Below are positions 52,701 through 61,120 of a stretch of 64,000 nt of DNA, piece after piece. Position numbers and translations under genes: made by a program. The notes under the pieces are model-generated. The model did not search any database. It was not told the origin of the DNA and saw only the letters and a list, made by a program, of their open reading frames with translations. Within the stretch, counting starts at the first letter, position 1. Every line of letters starts with the position of its first letter. Origin of the DNA: Linepithema humile (Eukaryota > Arthropoda > Insecta > Hymenoptera > Formicidae); assembly GCF_040581485.1 (NCBI RefSeq), contig NC_090130.1, positions 17,177,656 through 17,241,655 of the forward strand, given 5' to 3'.

Positions 52701-52953
52701 CGATTAAACGACCGCATTCTTCGCAAAAACATACGGTGTTGCAAACGCTACGAGACGATTGCCCATCGTATGATTTTTGCGCACGATGATGCTCAAGACA
52801 CGTGTGATTGAAAAATTCGCGATTACAATTTTCGCAATGAATACGCTCCGCGTCGAATCGCTCGCACGAAGGTACCGCGTAACACCGAGGGCATTTATTT
52901 GAGCATCGGTGTCCCCTTACATCGCTGCGGCAACCGACGTTACAACGGTACAC
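49783..52953 (-). CDS. Polinton protein-primed DNA polymerase B, main part
   Basis: 1056 residues. A cysteine-rich N-terminus with several CxxC units leads into the 3'-5' exonuclease with ExoI FYDFETRQDD (about residue 155), ExoII IAHNAKAFDAQF (about 235) and ExoIII YCRNDVNIL (about 368). The polymerase has motif A DVCSLYPYVLK (about 598), motif B LNSFWGKFGQR (about 796) and motif C YYDTDSCIYV (about 890). All catalytic carboxylates are present. Protein-primed replication starts at the TIRs. The N-terminal part of the gene lies in another frame at 52940-54025, so this copy needs a frame change, or the break is a lesion. Confidence 0.93.
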   Translation of the reverse strand: MYRCNVGCRSDVRGHRCSNKCPRCYAVPSCERFDAERIHCENCNREFFNHTCLEHHRAQKSYDGQSSRSVCNTVCFCEECGRLIERNRQHECGVTYCSTCRSAQPLNHLCHMLPLPHKANFRTNDTEHILGEGGEQQQNAGECVLKTESRVAFVFYDFETRQDDTLQGTASVNIHVPTLCVAQQICETCAEIEDTSVRCRWCGIREYIFRRDPVKEFVDFATRPTKYFKHIICIAHNAKAFDAQFILRYIVESGTALEPRVILNGTKIVVLTVGHTKFINSINYMPMRLSELPKAFGLTNTSDKGIFPHLFNTNDNQSYVGPLPDIRYYSPDSMNTNEREKFLAWHAEMIRTNYVFDFECEILRYCRNDVNILRRACMSFRKIFLKCGRVCPFEECTTIASTCMRVFRKNFLREREIGIIPPGRYRRANTQSRKALQWLVWKERELGHNITHAGRTREYRLQDGTLVDGYYESVENGITHYHVLQFHGCFWHGCPSCFKINRDRELTVNNERGDTIDLRYERTIATTYRLRRRGYSVIEKWECVFDREMMENREMREFLQNHPMIEIEPLNPRDAFYGGRTGNIVTRYEITDTEKIRYVDVCSLYPYVLKTGVFPIGHPTVYVAEECSTLIGIGPCYNFDSVEGLVRCRVLPPSDLFHPVLPYRVRGKLLFALCRSCCETFSHEECTHELSEREFEGTWVSLELRKAIDKGYLVTRVCEIWQYTTARYDPDTQQGGLFTEYINTFLKLKQEASGWPSECEDDVSKEQYLRDYEKTEGVVLDKQNIAKNPGLRSVAKLCLNSFWGKFGQRSNLPNTEIVKTQQRLASLLTNPQHEIIEILPVNEEVMYVSWRLREELDVPSPLTNVVIAAFTTAQARLVLYEYLDKLNRRVLYYDTDSCIYVSSGVSDEYEVRKGNFLGDMTDELESYGRGSYIEAFVSGGPKFYAYVVRTAEGQTREVCKVKGITLNFENSRLVNFNNIRELLLRKEREGQEEEEEGTESATVESRSINLCFRAIRRTAFHEIITRDEVKACTPVLLKRRFLDSRCSVPYGYLSER

Positions 52954-54025
52954 AATAACCTCGGCTACCCGCGGCGGCTCTTAAATTTAAAATAACGCTG
53001 TAATGTCGTAATTCAGCGTGATGTAATATGTTTAAACACGCGACCGGTTCGCGATGTAGTGAGGCTAGTATCGCATTTCCATCAAATAAGACTTTACCCC
53101 CGTGACCAAAAGTTTCCGCGCTATAAACCATTATCGCGATGTTTTCCGCGGCTAAATATTGCTGAAAATGCTCGATTTCGCGAATACCGCAACCCTCTTC
53201 TGGAATTGTAATACCGACTTTCCTCGTTAAATCACGTGCCAACCCACGTTGTAACGAGGAATGACGGTATCTCACGGCGTTCCATCTTTCTTGTAGGCTA
53301 CCCGTACGTAAATTACCACGTTCATTGTAAATTTGCGCTGTTACGAGTGCGCGAGGAAAACATAAGTTATCCGAGTTGGATATCGTTAAAATCGAGCGTT
53401 TACCAGCGATATCAAGCGCATTACCCGCACGACCCGTAGGAGGAGTGACACGGTAAACGTGGATATTGAATTCTTGCGCTACGTTCAAGCCCCCGGAGCT
53501 TTGAGCTAACGAACTCACGAGGTTCCAGATATTCTCGTGAGTCAAATCACGAGATGGTCGGAACGAAATACCCGCGGGCCCGTGTGAAAGATTCGGGGAA
53601 TCGAAACTAAGTCCGATGTAATCACCGGGAACACAGGAAAGTACCGCGTACGCGTGAAGCTCGCGAAACGCGTTTTCTAACCACGCGTAAACCTCCTCCC
53701 CCTCTGGTAATGATCGAAGGCGAAAACCAGCCTCTCTCCCTACTACACCGAAATTTCTAAACTCACGCACGTTTTCTCTTATTAAATCTAAATAATTAAA
53801 ATTATCCCCGTTATGATTCGCGATCTGTTCCGGCGCACCAACCTGATTCTCCGGAAACAACGCTTCCTCATCCTCTTCTCTCTCCAGTCTCCCCTCCCCA
53901 TGAACTCCTATCTCGTTGTCGTCGGTTTCTTCGGCTTGATTTTCCGCCGACTGCTGCTGCTGCTGCGTGTTTTCTTCCATTCCTCCCCCTCCTCCACCAA
54001 ACTGAACTGGAAAAATCGAAAACAA
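52940..54025 (-). CDS. N-terminal part of the Polinton DNA polymerase gene
   Basis: 361 residues. After a Gly/Gln/Glu-rich start the folded part shows HAYAVLSCVPGDYIGLSFDS, ISNSDNLCFPRALVTAQIYN and LNILHHAELRHYSVILNL. These blocks normally precede the cysteine finger and exonuclease in insect Polinton polymerases. The ORF ends 14 bases after the start of the 1056-residue ORF in another frame, so the two halves meet exactly where one gene is expected. The likely start is the second methionine (about 53980). A splice acceptor (TTTTTCCAG, ending 54007) lies just before it, pairing with a donor at 54131. Confidence 0.75.
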   Translation of the reverse strand: MFSIFPVQFGGGGGGMEENTQQQQQSAENQAEETDDNEIGVHGEGRLEREEDEEALFPENQVGAPEQIANHNGDNFNYLDLIRENVREFRNFGVVGREAGFRLRSLPEGEEVYAWLENAFRELHAYAVLSCVPGDYIGLSFDSPNLSHGPAGISFRPSRDLTHENIWNLVSSLAQSSGGLNVAQEFNIHVYRVTPPTGRAGNALDIAGKRSILTISNSDNLCFPRALVTAQIYNERGNLRTGSLQERWNAVRYRHSSLQRGLARDLTRKVGITIPEEGCGIREIEHFQQYLAAENIAIMVYSAETFGHGGKVLFDGNAILASLHREPVACLNILHHAELRHYSVILNLRAAAGSRGYCVPL

Positions 54026-54188
54026 ACGAATTAGTTTATCTTTAAAATTATTGTTTTTACACTTCCATACTCGAATTTTACGCGTTGTTAAAATTAAAAA
54101 TAGTAATACATTTCATATTAAATTCTCTCACCTTTATACAGGATTATTCCCTTTCTTGTTCACCGTTGATCGTGTTGATCATTGATTA

Positions 54189-55373
54189 CTAATATTCCGG
54201 CGAGTAAGAAATTTCCGGGAAAACAATTCCTAAAAATTTCCTCCGGTTAGAATAAAGGTATTCGAGTATGAAAGCGTTATCTATGCAAAAATGTATAATT
54301 GTATTTACCTCTTTCCCTCAAAAGTTTCTCTAGAGTCTGTTCTTCCGTTCCACTCAGCTCCTCCCCCATATCTTCCTCTTGTACCTCATTATCATCATCA
54401 TCCTCATCCTCCTCCTCCTCCGAATCTTCTATTATTATTGTATTTTCACCTTCTTGGTTAAACTCTAAAAAATTCACCATTGTTTTTTAGCGGATAAAAA
54501 ATTTTTATCCATTTTCTTACTGCGATAAATTTCTCATTACTCACCTGGTGAAAAAATCTCTTCCTCGTCAAATGAACTCACTTCGTGAGTTCCAACTTCT
54601 TCTTCCTCGCTCTCGCTATCCAAGTTAACGAGAGGTGGCTCAGGTGTGAGCTCGATACGTGCACGCCCTAAAAACATTTAATATTTCATTATTTTAAAAA
54701 AATTTACCAATATGAAATGCTTATTTTTCATAAAAGAATGTGTGATAAGACTCACGTGAGGGTCCGGCTTCGGGTGAAGTATCAGTCCGTCGCCTTATTC
54801 CGTGAGGAGGAGTATACTCTTCAGGACGTGCAATACGTTGCACTCCTCTCACCCCCGCGATCCTGCGAGGCGATACGTTCCGATGTTCTACTCCTAAAAG
54901 ATTTTACTCTTTTAATTTTTGAAAATTATATATACATATATATATAATAAAAATTGGAATATAAACTCACCGTTTTCACTCGCTTCCGAAATCGAACGAT
55001 GAAAATAAAATAATAGAAAAGCTATATGCCCACCCGCATCCTCCACTTCTCCATCACCGAAAATACTTCTCATTTCGATAATTTCACCCGCGTAGATTAC
55101 AAGTCTCTGATAGGAAGCAAAATGCCCCAAGCGAAATAGCACCGCTAGCACTGCACTAGGACACAGCCCCGCAAATTTCGCAAACACTTCAAAATTTTTT
55201 TCATCGTTGTCTGATAACAGCGATAAATATCTGCTCACATCGAGTCCGCACAAAGCGCGTGACAGTAGTAAGCATGTCTCGACGATTTTTCTTAAATTCT
55301 CAACCATTTTCGCGTACTCAAGATAATTTCGCCCGAATTCACGGTACGAAGAAACACGACGCGTGTTGTCCAC
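54189..55373 (-). CDS. Five-exon gene of unknown function in the Polinton
   Basis: Inferred exons: 54971-55373, 54756-54893, 54545-54667, 54309-54464 and 54189-54229, all with GT-AG borders. All four introns are phase 1 and 77-88 bp long. They join to one frame of 286 residues ending RGIVFPEISYSPEY. The first exon is helical and hydrophobic (VENLRKIVETCLLLSRAL, HIAFLLFYFHRSI). The next is Arg/Pro-rich. Exons three and four are very acidic (EDSEEEEDEDDDDNEV) and end with a leucine-rich helix (EEQTLEKLLRERG). I do not recognise a family. It is upstream of the polymerase on the same strand and may share its promoter. Confidence 0.65.
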
Positions 55374-56296
55374 TACACTGAGAATTTTGAAATGCGATTT
55401 TTCTCCGTCTCAAACCTCCTATTTATACCTTCAGTCGGATCAAAAAAATCAATCGGTTTCAAGTTGTACATCTTTCACAAAGATTTCCGCACATTGGCGG
55501 CAACTTTACAAGGTGTATATTACTTTAGTGTTCGAAGGGTTTATCAGACAAAAAATACCCTTCGGACGATGCCGATATTCTTTTCCTATAACTTTTTACA
55601 ATTTAATTGAGAGTTAGTACGTGAGCAAAACTTAATTTCGAAAACTCACAGTAATAAACTTTCACGTGTAATATAAAAAGGTTTACATTTGCTTACCCTA
55701 TTGTAAATTGCTTCTTTTTTTAACGGTACGGATATTTCCAATCTTTTTTTTGTCTAACCCTTTAGATCCCATATGTTTAAAATGTAATTTTTCCAGGGTC
55801 CAAGTGTAAATAAATAGTTTTATCGGATTGGAGATTTATAGTTTTAGAGCTTTTTAGGATGAAAGCTTGTAAAAATTCCGTTGACTGCAATATTTTTATT
55901 TTTTCTCATTCCTCAGTCCTCAGTTTCTCTTCCTTTTGTACCCTTTGATTTTTTTCCGAATAATTGTAATGCGAGACTGTGCAGGATGTAACAGCGCACG
56001 AACCGATGTCCTTACTCCTTCTTTTATCAACGGTCGTTTTTAAGAGAGTTCGAGAAAATGTAGAAGCAATAAACATCGTATCCAATCAGATGACTCAAAA
56101 TTTTTATGCGCACGCATTTTCCCACTACTTTTCCGATTTTCTACTCCATGCGATTGGGAAAATTTTAATCATTCGTTTTCTGACATTCGAACGTGCGGGT
56201 TCAGCAGCAGCAGCAGCAGCAGTAACAACAGCAGCAACAATAAAGAAGATACAGCATTTTTGTATTTCATTTTGTGTCTACGTGAAAACTAGTATC
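55374..56296. other. Divergent promoter region
   Basis: Separates the minus-strand gene block from the plus-strand gene. An ORF is open from 55979 in frame with the plus-strand gene but is low-complexity (a GCA run at 56203-56222 translates to polyalanine) and lacks conserved features, so it is taken as 5' UTR. No firm TATA box chosen. Confidence 0.45.
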
Positions 56297-57127
56297 ATGA
56301 GTAAACGCAAAGAAATTTTAAATTCTGAACATCACGAAGTGCGCGGTGACGTTTCCGGAGCAAGATACTTCAATGGAGAAAAATTTGAGCAAAATTATAT
56401 GATGTTAGCCAACACCACTTACGGACTCAATTCCTCATATACGAAAAAAATTCATGTTGGGTTGCAAACTTCAATCAACGATGACGAGTTTGATTTCCAA
56501 CCCGCTGTTAAATTTACTTCCAAGGGAGCCGAGGGTATTTGCTTCAACATGGTGGAGTGGCAGCAATTTCAAGAAAACATGGAACTTATGACTGATTATT
56601 TAAATGGAAATAGTGTTAAGTCTAACTCTATTATTATCAAGAAGATAATTATAAATTTCACCACCACCTATGGAGCAAGAGCCCTGCTATTGAAATATCA
56701 GGAGCAAGAAGAGCCTTCTTCGGGAAGTAACTTGGCTGCAGAAGAAATCATCCATACTCCGAAGAAACCACGAACATATTCCTACGCAATAGCAATGCAA
56801 AAGACTACTTTTCTCGGACTGGAAAACTTACTCGATTGCGTAAACGCTAATTTAAATCAGTTAAATATAATCGCAAACAGTGTTAATGATTGCTCTAAAT
56901 ATCTTATTAATGAAATACAGGTAAATTTACCCAACAAGAACTTCATCGAAAGTAACATTGTAAAACACACTATAAACACTAATTGTCACAATATTCAACA
57001 TAATGTACGTTTGCAACTAAAAGATTTAACATTTCTCGATACGTACTTTGAAATAATATTTTTAGAATTAATTGCACTTTACTTCAATCAAATTGTACGG
57101 ATAATCAAGTTGCAGCGAAAATTGTAA
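56297..57127 (+). CDS. Plus-strand Polinton gene, possibly a PC4-like DNA-binding protein
   Basis: 276 residues from the ATG at 56297 (MSKRKEILNSEHHEVRGDVS); the frame is open upstream to 55979. The segment VKFTSKGAEGICFNMVEWQQ followed by ENMELMTDYLNG resembles the strand-and-helix end of PC4/p15-type single-stranded DNA-binding domains; this is a tentative reading. A second half (SYAIAMQKTTFLGLENLLDC) has no parallel I know. A donor-like CAGGTAAAT at 56918-56926 means the last 65 residues could be intronic. It is the only gene on this strand of the element and lies beside the right TIR. Confidence 0.55.
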   Translation: MSKRKEILNSEHHEVRGDVSGARYFNGEKFEQNYMMLANTTYGLNSSYTKKIHVGLQTSINDDEFDFQPAVKFTSKGAEGICFNMVEWQQFQENMELMTDYLNGNSVKSNSIIIKKIIINFTTTYGARALLLKYQEQEEPSSGSNLAAEEIIHTPKKPRTYSYAIAMQKTTFLGLENLLDCVNANLNQLNIIANSVNDCSKYLINEIQVNLPNKNFIESNIVKHTINTNCHNIQHNVRLQLKDLTFLDTYFEIIFLELIALYFNQIVRIIKLQRKL

Positions 57128-57242
57128 TCTATACGAACGTACATTTTTCTTGCATATATGGATTTGTTTATGACTCTCTGAATACTCTCCAAATAAATAA
57201 AATATTTTTGTCTATAACGTTCGACCATGTACTTTTAAGAAA

Positions 57243-58086
57243 AATTGTTGCAAATAAACATATTTTTGTATTCCATTTCTTGCATTTGTTTCCTTCTCTT
57301 TTCGCATGTTCCTGCACGCTCCACTCGCCATCGTCAATTCTTACAGCACGTTCAATCTGCGAAAACGGGTGGCTGACGCTCACCCCGTTCACGCAATATC
57401 GCGCGCTCGACCCCTTAACCATCACACCAAATATCAAACTAAAAGTCGCATGATCATTCGTCGCTGCGACGTCATTCTTTTGTTCGCTATACGTGCCAGA
57501 GAGTTCGGGGTACCTCATATAGACGCGGCCCCAGCACATATACATCCCTTCCCTTCGCAGACTAGAGGCGACTGTGTATCGTCGTTTGTTTACATGTCCC
57601 ATACCTGCCAGAGAGTCCGGGGTACCTCATATAGACGCGGCCCCAGCACATATACATCCCTTCCCTTCGCAGACTAGAGGCGACTGTGTGACGTCGTTTG
57701 TTTACATGCTCCATACCTGCCAAAGAGTCCGGGGTACCTCGTATAGACGCGGCCCCAACATATATACATCCCTTCCCTACCAGGTCCCATAGCCATAAAT
57801 ACGACACACCATTTTACTATCATTAGATGTATAGGTAGCCCAGCAGACTAGGACCAGGACTAGAAATCCAGCGATCCAGGTTCGAACCCAGCTTGGATTT
57901 TCTCAATTCCGAAAAATAAAAATCACTTGTCAACAGCCGCCATCTTGTCAACAGCCGCCATCTTTTCCCCCTCCCCTCCCTGTGACGTCATTTGTTTTGA
58001 CGCCAGACCAAATGTAGGTCAGTGGGTCAAATATGGGGTAGGTGGTGGGGGTTTGTTGTGACGCCCCATACCTGCCATATCCTACT
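57243..58086 (-). repeat. Right terminal inverted repeat of the Polinton
   Basis: Inverted copy of 27204-28065 with a few substitutions and small indels, including the tandem 113-bp units (57480-57790) and the tRNA-like segment on the plus strand (57838-57900). The left TIR has about 35 bp near 27330-27365 that are not in the right TIR. The inner border is where similarity stops, near 57243. Confidence 0.88.
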
Positions 58087-58092
58087 GAACAA

Positions 58093-58380
58093 GAATATCA
58101 ATATTCCCTCACATCTGAAAGACATTCAACAGACATAAAAAAATAATGACGTCTTTTGAATGTCTTTCAAATGTTTTTAAGATTGACGGGTTGTCTGAGA
58201 TTCGGACATTGCCTAAACCGCTTTAGGCAATCTTAAGGCTGCCTAAATTGTTTTCAGGCAAAGTCCAAAATAAAGTTTTATTTCGGATATTACCTAAAAC
58301 ACTCTTGATAATTTTAACTTTGTCTAGGCAATTTAAGGATTGCCGATCCTTCGGGCTTAGAATCCGCCCAATAACATATA
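58093..58380. other. Spacer between Polinton and mariner
   Basis: No gene. There are short inverted words such as TGAAAGACATTCAA / TTGAATGTCTTTCA (58110-58170) and CCTAAACCGCTTTAGG (58212-58227), probably a decayed MITE. TA precedes the mariner start. Confidence 0.4.
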
Positions 58381-58454
58381 TTAGGGGTACAAATAAGTTT
58401 TAAAGCGTTTTTTTTGAAAATTCAAGATTTTTTTGCAGAAATTCAATAATACAT

Positions 58455-60154
58455 TTAAGTATCAAAATATTCTCCGTTATTATCTATGACCTTGCGCCAT
58501 TTTTCAAGCAGTTTACGAATTCCGGCAGTGAAGAAAGTTTCGTCTTTTGATTTAATAAAGTCGTCGACCCATTTTCGCACTTCAATATTCCGGAAGCGTA
58601 CCTTAGACAATGCGTTTTGTATCGACCAAGTAATAATCACTTGGCGCTATATCTGGCGAATAGGCCGGATGCGGTAGAACATTCCAACTAAGCGTCAATA
58701 ATGTTTCTTTGACCGTTTTAGCGACATGAGGCCTAGCGTTGTCATGAAGCAATTTCACCGGACGCAATCCTTTGCCAGTATATGGACGTTTTCGACGGAT
58801 TTCTTCGTTTAATCTCAATAGTTGTCGATTATAGCGATCACCATCAACCGTTTCACGTGGTTGTAGAAGCTCATAATATAGCACACCCTGCATATCCCAC
58901 CATATACAGAGCATTACCTTTTGGTCGTGGATATTCCGCTTTGGCGTTGATGTGGATGATTAGCCGGGGTCTACCCATGATTTTTTTTGCTTGGGATTAT
59001 CGTAATATATCCACTTTTCATCACCCGTTACGATTTTCCACAGGAAAGACTTTCTGTGCTGTTTGTTGTACAGATTCAGACACATTTCGACACGGTTATC
59101 TTTGTTCTTCTGGCTCAATTCGTGTGCAAAGCCGATGCTCCTGACGATTGGCAGCTGTTTACAGTCAAGGTGGTAGTAAAGTAAGTAAGTAAAATCGAGC
59201 AAGTAAGTAAAATGATAATTATAAAGTGAAATTAGTAGCAATGTTTCAGATTTTTTGGCGATTGCATTTCCCCGAAAATCTAAATTGAAAAATAAAAGTG
59301 TTTTAATGCATTAAATCTAGAAACGTACATAGAAGCTCTTCGAAAACTGAAGACTGTGCAAGATAAGCGATTCGCATTTACAACAGACTCAGATAATGAT
59401 CCTGAGGAAATGTCAGCGAAAATGGAACAACGACTTAAAACAAAGATGTTAAAAAATAATTTACAGACCTTAGATCTATTAGTGACAAATCAAAAGCATC
59501 ACGCATGAAAAACAAGGGTAAGCGAATTTTACAAACTCCTTTCTTATAAGCATTTGCATTATGTTTCCAAAATTTAACTGCAGCTTTTTTAATTTAAATA
59601 TGGCTACGTCAATTTATATCTACTAATTATATAATATTTTTAGAGAAAGGAGATGTACCTATCAATACCGTTAAAGGTGTAGGCAATCTAAATGTTAAAA
59701 AACCTTTGAAACAGATACAAAAAACATCTGAAGATGAGGACTTACTTTCTTTTCCATTCATATACATTTACTGACAAAAGTTAAGAAACATGTTAATTAT
59801 TTATAAATTGTATGCTTTTTTATTTTTAGAAATGTATAGGTTATGGCTAAGAGTAGCGTAGACAGATAACACTTTATATACATTAATAAACAAAGTTTGG
59901 GACGAATTTTCATCGAGTAATGCTTGCAATTCATCGTTCTCAGTCTTGAGAGGGGCTCCGCTACGTTCACGATCGCTAACGTCGAAATCATCTTCTTTAA
60001 AACGTCTGAACCAAAATTCACACGTACTTTTGGATACAACGTTGTCTCCAAGAGTCAAACAAATTGATGCACACGCTTTTGCGGCGTTCTTTCCTTGATG
60101 GAATTCATAGCGAATGCAGTGCCGAATAAATTGTTTCTCGTTTGCCATTTTCAA
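58455..60154 (-). pseudogene. Mariner transposase relic
   Basis: The N-terminal part (59878-60154) has the helix-turn-helix region with CEFWFRRFKEDDFDVSDRER. After the foreign insert the catalytic part resumes near 59160: TGDEKWIYYDNP (first Asp), LLHDNARPHVAK (second) and PAYSPDIAPSDYYL (third). The second and third Asp are 34 residues apart, the mariner DD34D hallmark. A stop after WVDPG at 58960-58962, a frameshift after the third Asp near 58620 and the 0.7-kb insert make it non-functional. Confidence 0.85.
59200..59876 (+). other. Foreign insert in the mariner with a spliced-looking coding fragment
   Basis: On the plus strand, open stretches at 59321-59517 and 59644-59774 are preceded by AG and the first followed by GTAAG, like two exons. 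The first reads YIEALRKLKTVQDKRFAFTT with an internal TGA near its end; the second ends QIQKTSEDEDLLSFPF. I do not recognise the protein. Insert borders are approximate because some mariner sequence is missing. Confidence 0.4.
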
Positions 60155-60343
60155 GCTGCTGCAATTTTAGGTTACACAAACAATATCGTGAAGTTGATTG
60201 TTAATTTTTATGTTACCATATAAACACTACAAAATCGGAAAAGAGCGGGAGAATATTTAAATTTTTAATTACTTTTTTATGTTCTACAAAAAACACTTTA
60301 AAACTTATTTGTACTCCTAATATATTAAAGCAAGTACTTACTA

Positions 60344-60560
60344 CAATATTTTACAATGTCCACTTCATAATGATTTCATGTATAAAAATCAGGACGTTCA
60401 CAGTTCATTATCAATGTTGCACTGTTTGCTGTTCGAGGTGGCCACCAACATTGCTGAATATCATTTTTTTTAAAAAAGCCATGCTGTTGGAATTTCAGAA
60501 TATGTAAAATCCGACAAAAATTTTACCACCGCATATTTTTTACTTTCGTTGCTCATCTTG
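60344..60560 (-). pseudogene. DUF4806 first exon, copy 2, broken
   Basis: Reads AVVKFLSDFTYSEIP then, after a frame change, QQCWWPPRTANSATLIMNCE, a stop, and YEVDIVKYC before a GTAAGT donor at about 60344. It is the same exon as 21118-21282 in copy 1. The mariner entered the following intron, and the remaining exons are not in the window. Confidence 0.65.
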
Positions 60561-61120
60561 TGTGATATAGAAAACATCCTACGTTTTAAAAACTGAAAAT
60601 GAAAATTAGTTTGCAATGACATCAATAATTTTAAAAGCAAGAGAAAGTTGAACGTAATATACATAACATCATTTTTTATGGAAACAGCTCTATTGTCGTG
60701 AGATCAATTTTTGTTGTCAAATTTCTCTTAATACTTTATTACATAAATACTTGATATAAAACTTGAGGAATATTGATCCTTCATATTCATAGATTACAAA
60801 TTTATTAAAAAAAGATCTTTAAAAGAGAAAATTGTGAAACAGAATGTAGATAAAACAATCAGTCTTCTAAATCTTTTCTTCTTTATTGGTCTTGGTTATA
60901 TAAAATCAGCATGAAGCTTTTGTACAGTAAAATACTATACACTCACCATTGAAATGTTGTTATCCATGAACTAGAAATCCGTTAAGCAAGGATTTTCCAC
61001 TTGCAATATATTTAATATAAAGGCAAAAGAAATATACGTTTACGATGCATAAATTTTATCATATAACACACATACAAAAATGAAAAATATAAAAATATAT
61101 TCAACCAAAGTTATAACATC
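60561..61120. other. AT-rich spacer between the two genes of CACTA-like copy 2
   Basis: No recognisable gene. Unlike copy 1 it has no hairpin repeat. Confidence 0.4.

Larger units (their letters stand above)
27204..58086 (-). mobile_element. Polinton/Maverick giant DNA transposon, with nested retrotransposons
   Basis: The element starts AGTAGTATATGGCAGG and ends with the mirror CCTGCCATATCCTACT. It is flanked on both sides by GAACAA (27198-27203 and 58087-58092). AG...CT ends and a 6-bp duplication are diagnostic of Polintons. The TIRs are about 850 bp. It carries protease, capsid proteins, integrase, ATPase and DNA polymerase B, all on the minus strand, plus one plus-strand gene by the right TIR. 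The span of 30.9 kb includes 13.3 kb of BEL retrotransposons; without them it is about 17.6 kb, a normal size. The protease has a stop and the polymerase a frame break, so this copy is probably no longer autonomous. Confidence 0.93.
58381..60320 (-). mobile_element. Mariner element, dead and split by foreign sequence
   Basis: The terminal repeats TTAGGGGTACAAATAAGTTT (58381) and, mirrored, TTAGGAGTACAAATAAGTTT (60320) are flanked by TA on both sides. The inside reads a mariner transposase on minus, interrupted by about 0.7 kb of unrelated sequence. It sits in the first intron of the DUF4806 relic at 60344-60560. Confidence 0.88.

Noticed and set aside
55979..56296. Extended N-terminus of the plus-strand Polinton gene
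   Set aside because: The segment is low-complexity (polyalanine from a GCA run) and hydrophobic without conserved blocks; the ATG at 56297 begins the globular part.
41561..58086. Recent exogenous adenovirus-like virus or contaminant
   Set aside because: TIRs, target duplication, chromodomain integrase, spliced gene and nested insect retrotransposons show a resident Polinton.
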